Shown here: one piece after another, positions 1 through 5,189 of the stretch
Layout of the letters: each line of letters starts with the position of its first letter
Numbering within the stretch: the stretch's first letter is position 1
From: Chitinophagaceae bacterium
Lineage (GTDB): Bacteria > Bacteroidota > Bacteroidia > Chitinophagales > Chitinophagaceae
Direction of reading: 5' to 3'
Length of the DNA stretch: 5,189 nucleotides
Assembly: GCA_030151745.1 (NCBI GenBank)
Contig: JASLDA010000303.1
Coordinates: 1-5,189, forward strand
Made by a program: the position numbers and the translations under genes
Notes under the pieces: model-generated
Seen by the model: the letters and a program-made list of their open reading frames with translations, nothing else
Database searches by the model: none
Told to the model about the DNA's origin: nothing

Positions 1-584
1 CCGAGCATTTCATCGAGCAGCTGAAACGCTATGCGGGCGTGCCGGTTCTCAGCCTGGAGAGCGCTACGCTGCATCCCCTGCAAAGCCTGGCGGACCTGCT
101 CACGATCGAAGAGCACTGGAGCCGGCCGGCCCCGCCGAAGATCGTGCTGACCTGGGCGCCGCATATCAAGCCCTTGCCGCAATGCGTGGCAAATTCGTTC
201 GCCCAGTGGGTAACGGGCTGGATGCCCGGTACGCTCACCGTAGCATATCCCGAAGGATATGCCCTGGCGGCTGAATTCACGCATGGGGCCACTCTCACTA
301 CTAATCAGGACGAGGCCCTGCGGAACGCGGACTTCGTGTACGTGAAGAACTGGAGCAGCTACGAAAGCTACGGTGCGATGCCGCCGGTCAAGGAGGATTG
401 GCTGCTTACGCAGGAACGCCTGAAAATCACGAGCGACGCCAGGGTGATGCATTGCCTCCCCGTGCGCCGCAACCTGGAGCTGAGCGATTCCATACTGGAC
501 GGACCGGCCAGCCTGGTAACGCAGCAGGCCGGGAACCGCGTCTGGGCCGCCCAGGCCGTCATCGATAAACTCCTGGAAGCATGA
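1..584 (+). CDS. argF: N-acyl-L-ornithine carbamoyltransferase (ArgF'-type; acetyl- or succinylornithine), 3' part only
   Basis: The reading frame is open from position 3 to the TGA at 582-584. It gives the last 193 residues of a family usually about 315-320 long, so roughly the first 125 are outside the window. The GTG at 39 is internal, since the homologous frame continues upstream of it. Visible signatures are HPLQSLAD (72-95; the His and Gln belong to the carbamoyl-phosphate site), TWAPH..PLPQ (150-182), YPEGY (246-260) and HCLPVRRN (450-473), the ornithine-binding region in this family. These match the Bacteroides N-succinylornithine and Xanthomonas N-acetylornithine transcarbamylases better than the classical enzyme. 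The cytosolic enzyme transfers a carbamoyl group from carbamoyl phosphate to N-acyl-ornithine, giving N-acyl-citrulline. Classical ornithine carbamoyltransferase is unlikely because an ArgE that would act on the product lies two genes downstream. Acetyl versus succinyl specificity cannot be read, because the deciding loop and the carbamoyl-phosphate S-x-R-T motif lie upstream. The stop overlaps the argB start by 4 nt. Confidence 0.93.
   Translation, partial: EHFIEQLKRYAGVPVLSLESATLHPLQSLADLLTIEEHWSRPAPPKIVLTWAPHIKPLPQCVANSFAQWVTGWMPGTLTVAYPEGYALAAEFTHGATLTTNQDEALRNADFVYVKNWSSYESYGAMPPVKEDWLLTQERLKITSDARVMHCLPVRRNLELSDSILDGPASLVTQQAGNRVWAAQAVIDKLLEA
243..262. repeat. Perfect 8-bp inverted repeat with a 4-nt loop, inside argF'
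   Basis: The arms GCATATCC (243-250) and GGATATGC (255-262) are exact reverse complements around the loop CGAA. The element codes for the Tyr-Pro-Glu-Gly-Tyr motif and its flanks, which is conserved in this enzyme family. The symmetry may therefore be a by-product of codon choice (TAT CCC GAA GGA TAT). No U-run follows, so it does not look like a terminator, and no regulatory role is claimed. Confidence 0.5.
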
Positions 585-1369
585 AGCAGGATCTGAACAT
601 CATCAAGATCGGCGGCAATATCCTGGATGCCCCCGGACGCCTCGACCGCTTCCTGCAGGACTTCGCCGTATTGCCCGGCCGGCGTATCCTGGTCCATGGG
701 GGCGGCAAGATCGCCACCGCGATCGGCGACAGGCTGGGAATCGAATCCCGCTACGAACAGGGGCGCCGGATCACGGACGCTCCTACGCTGGAGCTCGTGA
801 CCATGGTTTACGGGGGGCTCGTCAACAAGCAGCTCGTCGCCAGGATGCAGGCCCTGGGATGCAATGCCATCGGGCTGACCGGGGCCGACGCCGGTATCAT
901 CCGTGCAGACCGCCGCCCGGCCGGGAGCGTAGACTACGGCTTCGTCGGCGATGTGCCGGCAGGCGGCGTCTCAGTGCCGGCCCTGGAAGCGCTGCTGGAA
1001 GCCGGCCTTGTCCCGGTGATCGCACCGCTCACCCATGACGGCGCAGGCAGCCTGCTCAACACGAATGCAGATACCATCGCGCAGGAAATGGCGAAGGCGC
1101 TGGCCCCGGGCCGGAACCTGAGATTGATCTATTGTTTCGAGAAGCCCGGCGTGCTGCGCAACGCGGATGACGACTCGAGCCTGATAGCATCCGTAACGGC
1201 GGCCGAATTCGACGCCCTGGTCGATTCCGGCATCGTCAGCGGGGGAATGATCCCCAAGCTTCGGAACGCGCTCGACGCTGTCGCAAGCGGGGTTGCGCGT
1301 GTGGTTATCGGTCAGGCTGAATCGCTGGCGGAGCTTGTCGCCGGCACAAAAGGAACCCAGGTTCAATGA
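581..1369 (+). CDS. argB: Acetylglutamate kinase
   Basis: This 262-residue cytosolic amino-acid kinase phosphorylates the gamma-carboxylate of N-acetylglutamate (or the succinyl analogue) with ATP, the second step of arginine synthesis. Motifs in order are KIGGN (9-13, Lys9 for phosphate binding), HGGGK (39-43, glycine loop), GRRIT (61-65, Arg for the substrate carboxylate), TMVYGGLVNK (74-83), GLTGADAG (98-105), NTNADTIAQEMA (160-171, Asn160 and Asp164), CFEKPGVL (185-192) and SGGMIPKLRNA (220-230, Lys226 for ATP phosphate). CFEK-x-GVL is typical of Bacteroidota ArgB. The length is normal and no key residue is missing. The chain begins almost directly with the first beta strand, so it lacks the N-terminal helix that hexameric, arginine-inhibited kinases use. 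By family knowledge it may be arginine-insensitive. The ATG at 581 overlaps the argF' stop (ATGA), and the next in-frame Met is deep inside the fold, which fixes the start. Its own stop overlaps the argE start in the same way. Confidence 0.97.
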   Translation: MKQDLNIIKIGGNILDAPGRLDRFLQDFAVLPGRRILVHGGGKIATAIGDRLGIESRYEQGRRITDAPTLELVTMVYGGLVNKQLVARMQALGCNAIGLTGADAGIIRADRRPAGSVDYGFVGDVPAGGVSVPALEALLEAGLVPVIAPLTHDGAGSLLNTNADTIAQEMAKALAPGRNLRLIYCFEKPGVLRNADDDSSLIASVTAAEFDALVDSGIVSGGMIPKLRNALDAVASGVARVVIGQAESLAELVAGTKGTQVQ

Positions 1370-2460
1370 ACGAAATTTTCAAGGCTGCCACTTTGAGCAG
1401 CGATATCCGGACACTTAGCGAAGAGGCCCTCAGCCTGCTGGAACACCTGATCGCTACACCATCTTTCAGTCGCGAAGAGCAGGCTACCGCCCAGCTGCTG
1501 CACAATCACCTGGCGGGGCGGGGCGTTTCTGCGCAGCGCCTGGGCAATAATGTATGGGCTCTCAACAGGCATTTCGATCCCGCGAAGCCCAGCCTGCTGC
1601 TCAATTCGCATCATGATACCGTCAGGCCGAACGGCGGGTACACGCGGGCTCCCTTCCAACCCTATGTCGAAGACGGGAAGCTGTACGGGCTCGGCAGCAA
1701 CGACGCCGGCGGCTGCCTGGTAAGCCTGCTGGCCTGCTTCCTGCACTTTTACGAGCGCGACGATCTGCGTTACAACCTTATATTCACGGCAACTGCCGAG
1801 GAAGAGATCAGCGGCGCCGGGGGCATCAGCAGCCTCCTGCCCCAGCTGCCCCCGATCGACTCCGCCTTGGTCGGCGAGCCGACACAGCTTCAGCTGGCGG
1901 TTGCCGAGAAAGGCCTTCTCGTGATCGACTGCGAAGTGAGCGGGCAGGCAGGCCACGCCGCCCGCGACGAAGGCGAGAATGCCATCTACAAGGCGCTGCC
2001 CGATATCGAGTGGTTCAAAACGTACCGCTTTCCCAAAAGCTCGCCCCTGCTGGGAGACTGCAAGATGAGCGTCACGGTGATCAATGCCGGAACCCAGCAC
2101 AATGTCGTGCCTTCGTCCTGCAGCTTTACGGTGGACATCCGCGTCAATGAATGCTATACGTTGGAGGAGGTTCTCGACATCGTCCGCAGCCATGTCTCCT
2201 GCAGCGTGAAGTCGCGTTCGCTGCGGCTCCGCTCCTCCCATATCGATGAGCAGCACCCGCTGGTGCAGGCCGGGCTCGGCATGGGCAAGACCATGTTCGG
2301 CAGCGCTACCCTCTCCGACAAGGCCCTGATGCCCTTCCCGGCCCTGAAGATGGGCCCCGGCGACTCGGCACGCAGCCATTCGGCTGACGAGTTCATCCAT
2401 GTTGAAGAGATCCGGGAAGGTATCCGCGTTTACATCGAACTAATCGGCAAGCTGGTATGA
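1366..2460 (+). CDS. argE: M20-family N-acyl-citrulline/N-acyl-ornithine deacetylase (ArgE type)
   Basis: This 364-residue zinc metallopeptidase-fold enzyme has the expected M20 residues. They are H82-x-D84 in NSHHDTV (first metal ligand and assisting Asp), the bridging Asp113 in GLGSNDAGG, E146-E147 in ATAEEE (general base and ligand), Glu171 in VGEPT (ligand) and His338 in SARSHSADEF (ligand). The insert between about 185 and 300, with SGQAGHAA at 192-199, is the dimerisation (lid) domain. The set is complete, so the enzyme should be active. In this operon it follows a carbamoyltransferase of the N-acyl-ornithine type. Its likely job is therefore to free citrulline from N-acetyl- or N-succinyl-citrulline, not to make ornithine as E. 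coli ArgE does. That is inference from context. No signal peptide is seen, so it is cytosolic. The ATG at 1366 overlaps the argB stop. An AGGA at 1351-1354 lies 11 nt upstream and could assist, though Bacteroidota seldom rely on Shine-Dalgarno pairing. Other M20 members (DapE, carboxypeptidases) are less likely given the neighbours. Confidence 0.93.
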   Translation: MNEIFKAATLSSDIRTLSEEALSLLEHLIATPSFSREEQATAQLLHNHLAGRGVSAQRLGNNVWALNRHFDPAKPSLLLNSHHDTVRPNGGYTRAPFQPYVEDGKLYGLGSNDAGGCLVSLLACFLHFYERDDLRYNLIFTATAEEEISGAGGISSLLPQLPPIDSALVGEPTQLQLAVAEKGLLVIDCEVSGQAGHAARDEGENAIYKALPDIEWFKTYRFPKSSPLLGDCKMSVTVINAGTQHNVVPSSCSFTVDIRVNECYTLEEVLDIVRSHVSCSVKSRSLRLRSSHIDEQHPLVQAGLGMGKTMFGSATLSDKALMPFPALKMGPGDSARSHSADEFIHVEEIREGIRVYIELIGKLV

Positions 2461-3767
2461 AGCTCTGGCAAAAAGAAGGCGCGGCAGGCGCATCGGCCCT
2501 GACCGAACGTTTTACGGTGGGATCGGACCGCGAGTTCGATCTCCTGCTGGCAAAGTACGATGTAGCGGGAACGCGCGCGCAGGCACAGATGCTCTGCAAG
2601 GCGGGGCTGCTCGGCGAGACCGAGCTGGACGCCGTGCTCGACGGCCTGGATGCCATCGCCGGGGAGATCGAAAGCGGCCATTTCCGCATTGCCGAAGGGG
2701 TCGAGGACGTTCACTCTCAGGTCGAGCTACTGCTCACGGAGCGTATCGGCGATGCAGGCAAACGCATTCACACGGGCCGGAGCCGCAACGACCAGGTCGC
2801 CGTCGATATCAAGCTTTACCTGAAAGACGCGCTGCTGCAGATCCTGGCCCGGATGGACGCCTTGTTCGCCCTGCTGCTGCAGCTCGCGGACGAGCACCGC
2901 GGGAAGCTGCTCCCCGGCTATACCCACCTGCAGATCGGCATGCCCAGCTCCTTCGGGCTCTGGTTCGGCGCCTGGGCGGAATGCCTTACCGATGACGCGG
3001 AATTGCTGGCGGCCGCATTTTCCGTAGTCGATAAAAATCCCCTGGGCAGCGGCGCCGGCTACGGGTCTTCATTCCCCCTCGACCGCGAAGAGACAACGCG
3101 GCTCCTGGGTTTCGGCGCAATGCAGATCAACGTCGTCGCGGCGCAGCTGGGAAGGGGCCGTGCGGAAAAGACGGTAGCCATGGCCCTGGCGCAGATCGGC
3201 AGCACCCTCTCGCGCATGTGCATGGACATCTGCCTGTACATGGGGCAGAACTTCGGCTTCATCGGCTTCCCGGACGAGCTTACGACCGGCAGCAGCATCA
3301 TGCCGCACAAAAAGAACCCCGATATCTTCGAGCTGGTCCGCGCGCGCTCCAACCGCCTGCAAAGTCTCCCGAACGAGCTCGCGCTGCTGCAGGCGAACCT
3401 GCCTTCCGGCTACCACCGGGATATGCAGCTTACCAAGGAGATCCTGTTTCCCGGCATCCGGGCCATGGAAGACTGCCTGGATATCCTTCTTTACGCGCTG
3501 CCGCAGATCCGGGTCAACGACCATATTCTTGACGATCCCAGGTACGCCTACCTGTTCAGCGTCGAATCGGTGAACGAGCTGGTGCAGCAGGGCCAATCTT
3601 TCCGCGATGCCTACCGGGCGGTGGGCGCAGCCATAGCCGCGGGAAGCTATCAGGCCCCGCAATTCGATCCGGCGCAGCATACCATGACCGGCAGCATGGG
3701 CAACCTCCAGCTGGACGCGCTGCGGCAGGCCTGGGAAAAAGTGAAGTCCAAGATCTCGCGGGGGTGA
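2457..3767 (+). CDS. argH: Argininosuccinate lyase
   Basis: This 436-residue member of the fumarase/aspartase superfamily splits argininosuccinate into arginine and fumarate, the last step of the pathway. It forms a homotetramer in the cytosol. Visible motifs are the MKLWQK start, FTVGSDREFD (19-28), EDVHSQVE (83-90), HTGRSRNDQV (105-114), GYTHLQ (154-159, His157 as catalytic acid/base partner), MPSSFGLWFGAW (162-173), LGSGAGYGSSFPLDR (196-210) and the lyase signature GSSIMPHKKNPD (278-289, with the catalytic serine in the SS pair). The MPSSFGLWFGAW stretch and His instead of Gln in MPHKKN are the form common in Bacteroidota. The length is slightly under the usual 440-470 because the C-terminal domain is compact, and nothing essential seems lost. 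The ATG at 2457 overlaps the argE stop by 4 nt with no clear Shine-Dalgarno sequence, so translation probably depends on coupling. The gene ends the overlapping block. Confidence 0.97.
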   Translation: MKLWQKEGAAGASALTERFTVGSDREFDLLLAKYDVAGTRAQAQMLCKAGLLGETELDAVLDGLDAIAGEIESGHFRIAEGVEDVHSQVELLLTERIGDAGKRIHTGRSRNDQVAVDIKLYLKDALLQILARMDALFALLLQLADEHRGKLLPGYTHLQIGMPSSFGLWFGAWAECLTDDAELLAAAFSVVDKNPLGSGAGYGSSFPLDREETTRLLGFGAMQINVVAAQLGRGRAEKTVAMALAQIGSTLSRMCMDICLYMGQNFGFIGFPDELTTGSSIMPHKKNPDIFELVRARSNRLQSLPNELALLQANLPSGYHRDMQLTKEILFPGIRAMEDCLDILLYALPQIRVNDHILDDPRYAYLFSVESVNELVQQGQSFRDAYRAVGAAIAAGSYQAPQFDPAQHTMTGSMGNLQLDALRQAWEKVKSKISRG

Positions 3768-3887
3768 CCACCCTCATCCGGGGCAGCGATCGCAGGGATT
3801 CATGCTGGCACGGTACAGGTAGTTTATGTCCTGGGCTTAACTTGGGCCCCGAACCGGGATTGATTCTCCGATCATTCAACTGCCGTT
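3768..3887. other. Intergenic gap between argH and ppc with no clear terminator or promoter
   Basis: This 120-nt stretch is the only non-coding DNA in the window. No stem followed by a T-run is present. The best stem is 4 bp (GGGC at 3834-3837 with GCCC at 3846-3849) and is too weak. TAGTTTAT at 3820-3827 loosely resembles the Bacteroidota -7 element TAnnTTTG, but no TTTG stands at the right distance upstream, so it is not called a promoter. GCGATCGC at 3786-3793 is a single palindromic octamer. Either ppc is read through from the arg operon or its promoter diverges from the consensus. Confidence 0.6.
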
Positions 3888-5189
3888 ATGAATACGAACA
3901 ACCAGACTGTACTTCAGCAATTCGATTCGCTGGTCGGCATCCGCTTTCAGCTTTACAACAGTCTTTTCACCTCGCTTCCCTTCCATCACATCGAAAATAC
4001 CGGCATCCTGCTTTCGATGTTCCTCCTGCAGTGCGAAGCGGGTTACCGGGAGGGCCTGTCGCCTAAGGAAATCATCAACCGCTTTACCAGGCAATACACG
4101 CAGTACACCGATCATGCGCAGATCCATAGCCTGCTGTTCCGCTTCATCCAGTATGCCGAACGCCAGGTCGTGCTGTTCGACGCGCTGGAGGATGCGGCAT
4201 TTCCGCAGATGCACCGCGGCAGCGACAGCATCAACCTGCAGCAGCTCATCGCGATGAGCGACCGGCAGCCGGCAACCGGGGGCGACCGGCAGCAGGCCGA
4301 AGTGAGGCTGGTATTGACCGCGCACCCGACGCAGTTCTACACCGGCGCCGTTCTCGGTATCATCTCCGATTTATCGGAAGCGCTAAAAGCGAACCAGCCG
4401 CAGCAGATCAACGCCTATCTCCGGCAACTCGGGCGCACGCCCTTCTTTCAGCAGGAAAAGCCGACGCCTTACGACGAGGCTCTGAACCTCATGTGGTACC
4501 TGGAGCATATCTTCTACCCCGCGGCGGGCGACGCGATGTACGACCTGCACAATTACGGGGCGCACCTGAACTCCGGCATGCGCCCCGCGATCCGCATCGG
4601 CTTCTGGCCCGGGGGCGACCGCGACGGGAACCAGTTCGTACGCACCGATACGACCGTCCGCGTGGCCAGTGCGCTGCACCGCCGTATCATGCGCTGCTAT
4701 CATAAGGAAGCCCGGGAGCTGAAGCGCCGCCTGACCTTCAAGACGGTCGATACCCTTGTCATTGCGCTTGAGCGCTACCTCTATGCGGATCTTTTCGAGG
4801 ACCGCCGCGAGGTCACGATACCCGGCCTGAAGTCCAGGCTGCAGGAGATCCGGGAAGTATTGACGGAAAAGCACAACGGCCTGTTCGCCGAGCTGGTGGA
4901 CGGCTTCCTGGAAAAGCTGGACATCTTCGGGCTGCACTTCGCCTCGCTGGATGTGCGCCAGGACAGCAGCATCCACGGCAAGGCGCTGAACGCGCTTGCC
5001 GGCAAGGATTCCCCCCTGCCGGAAGGATACGCGGGGCTTGACGACGACGAAAAGCTGGAGATCCTCTGTAAGCTGGCCCCGGGGAAGCTGCAGCCGCCGG
5101 AAACGGACGACGAGGTCATCCGCGACACCTTCGAGGTGATCCCGGCGATCCGGGGAATCCAGGAACGCAACGGCGAAGCGGGAGCGCAC
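3888..5189 (+). CDS. ppc: Phosphoenolpyruvate carboxylase, N-terminal half (runs off the right edge)
   Basis: The frame from the ATG at 3888 is open for 434 codons to the last base of the window. The enzyme is usually about 850-930 residues, so about half is present. It adds bicarbonate to PEP to give oxaloacetate and phosphate, refilling the TCA cycle, as a cytosolic tetramer. Motifs seen are VLTAHPTQ (142-149, with His146 as the catalytic histidine), WPGGDRDGNQFV (240-251, active-site GGDRDGN loop) and LHFASLDVRQDSS (349-361, with Arg357 in the position of the conserved LDIRQ arginine). The second signature around the catalytic lysine lies beyond the window. The start is firm: an in-frame TGA sits at 3861-3863, and no other start codon lies between it and 3888. 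There is no Shine-Dalgarno sequence, as is usual in Bacteroidota. The AHPTQFY form lacks the arginine that follows AHPT[EQ] in the common bacterial signature, marking a divergent subtype. The product supplies aspartate, which the neighbouring arginine pathway uses through ArgG. Confidence 0.94.
   Translation, partial: MNTNNQTVLQQFDSLVGIRFQLYNSLFTSLPFHHIENTGILLSMFLLQCEAGYREGLSPKEIINRFTRQYTQYTDHAQIHSLLFRFIQYAERQVVLFDALEDAAFPQMHRGSDSINLQQLIAMSDRQPATGGDRQQAEVRLVLTAHPTQFYTGAVLGIISDLSEALKANQPQQINAYLRQLGRTPFFQQEKPTPYDEALNLMWYLEHIFYPAAGDAMYDLHNYGAHLNSGMRPAIRIGFWPGGDRDGNQFVRTDTTVRVASALHRRIMRCYHKEARELKRRLTFKTVDTLVIALERYLYADLFEDRREVTIPGLKSRLQEIREVLTEKHNGLFAELVDGFLEKLDIFGLHFASLDVRQDSSIHGKALNALAGKDSPLPEGYAGLDDDEKLEILCKLAPGKLQPPETDDEVIRDTFEVIPAIRGIQERNGEAGAH
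4258..4293 (+). repeat. 12-bp direct repeat in the ppc linker before the catalytic histidine
   Basis: GCGACCGGCAGC occurs at 4258-4269 and again at 4282-4293, offset by 24 nt (8 codons, so in frame). It codes for the two Asp-Arg-Gln copies in a short, probably disordered linker (SDRQPATGGDRQQ, residues about 124-136) just before the VLTAHPTQ strand. It looks like a small local duplication or a coincidence in a low-constraint segment. Confidence 0.45.

Larger units (their letters stand above)
1..3767 (+). other. Arginine-biosynthesis operon, downstream part (argF'-argB-argE-argH)
   Basis: Four genes of one pathway lie in the same direction with no space between them. The three junctions at 581-584, 1366-1369 and 2457-2460 are all ATGA, where the start codon overlaps the previous stop. 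This is strong evidence for a single transcript and translational coupling. The upstream genes normally found in such Bacteroidota clusters (argG, argC, argD) would lie left of the window. No promoter or arginine-repressor site is seen within the block, so control would have to act upstream. Confidence 0.9.

Noticed and set aside
39..584. argF' starting at the GTG at 39 as a short complete gene
   Set aside because: The frame is open to the window edge and the family is about 315-320 residues, so the GTG is an internal valine codon and the gene is cut by the window, not truncated.
1363..2400. 345-codon antisense ORF covering almost all of argE
   Set aside because: It mirrors a complete ArgE with all metal ligands. 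Its translation has no recognisable domain, and GC-rich codon use readily leaves the opposite strand open.
3218..3532. 104-codon + strand ORF inside argH
   Set aside because: It is out of frame with argH over its conserved lyase signature, and the Arg/Pro/Ala-rich product is typical of a frame-shifted GC-rich read.
3069..3680. 203-codon antisense ORF within argH
   Set aside because: It lies over the argininosuccinate lyase signature region. The composition is low in information and no family is recognised.
3786..3793. GCGATCGC, the same as the cyanobacterial HIP1 octamer
   Set aside because: It was noted only once, in GC-rich DNA, and the genes are of Bacteroidota type, so it is taken as chance.
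3820..3827. TAGTTTAT as a Bacteroidota -7 promoter element for ppc
   Set aside because: It matches TAnnTTTG only partly and lacks a TTTG -33 element at the right spacing.
3834..3849. Possible terminator hairpin after argH
   Set aside because: The stem is only 4 bp with an 8-nt loop, and no T-run follows.
3764..4066. 100-codon + strand ORF starting with GTG in a GTGA overlap with the argH stop
   Set aside because: The overlap imitates the real junctions, but the product shows no family features and 179 nt of it run out of frame into the well-supported ppc start.
4383..5189. 268-codon antisense open frame at the right edge
   Set aside because: The + strand here codes for clear PEP carboxylase motifs (WPGGDRDGN, LDVRQDSS). 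The antisense frame is a shadow.

Overview
This window looks like ordinary chromosomal DNA from a member of the Bacteroidota, with an unusually high G+C content for that phylum (about 60% or more by eye). The phylum call rests on protein signatures. The carbamoyltransferase is the N-acyl-ornithine type (HPLQSLAD, TWAPH, HCLPVRRN). The acetylglutamate kinase carries CFEKPGVL and SGGMIPKLRNA. The argininosuccinate lyase starts MKLWQK and has MPSSFGLWFGAW and GSSIMPHKKN. The PEP carboxylase has AHPTQFY. A high-GC lineage such as one within Chitinophagia would fit, but that rank is a guess.

Layout: all genes are on the + strand. Positions 1-3767 hold the downstream part of an arginine-biosynthesis operon in the order argF' (3' part only), argB, argE, argH. 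Each of the three junctions is a 4-nt ATGA overlap, so the four genes are very probably co-transcribed and translationally coupled. A 120-nt gap with no convincing terminator or promoter follows (3768-3887). From 3888 the 5' half (434 codons) of a phosphoenolpyruvate carboxylase gene, ppc, runs off the right edge.

How the genes work together: ArgB phosphorylates an N-acylated glutamate. Upstream genes outside the window (argC, argD) would give N-acyl-ornithine, which the ArgF'-type enzyme carbamoylates to N-acyl-citrulline. The M20-family ArgE removes the acyl group to give citrulline. After ArgG (not in the window) adds aspartate, ArgH splits argininosuccinate into arginine and fumarate. Carbamoylation therefore comes before deacylation, the variant route known from Bacteroides and Xanthomonas. 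Whether the acyl group is acetyl or succinyl cannot be decided here, because the specificity loop lies in the missing N-terminal part of ArgF'. PEP carboxylase makes oxaloacetate, the precursor of the aspartate used by ArgG, so its position next to the operon makes metabolic sense, but a shared transcript is not shown.

I found no mobile element, CRISPR array, RNA gene, or undescribed system. The long antisense ORFs are shadows of GC-rich codon use. The observations worth a second look are modest: the coupled overlaps, the acyl-group ambiguity, the ppc neighbourhood and a few small sequence oddities.
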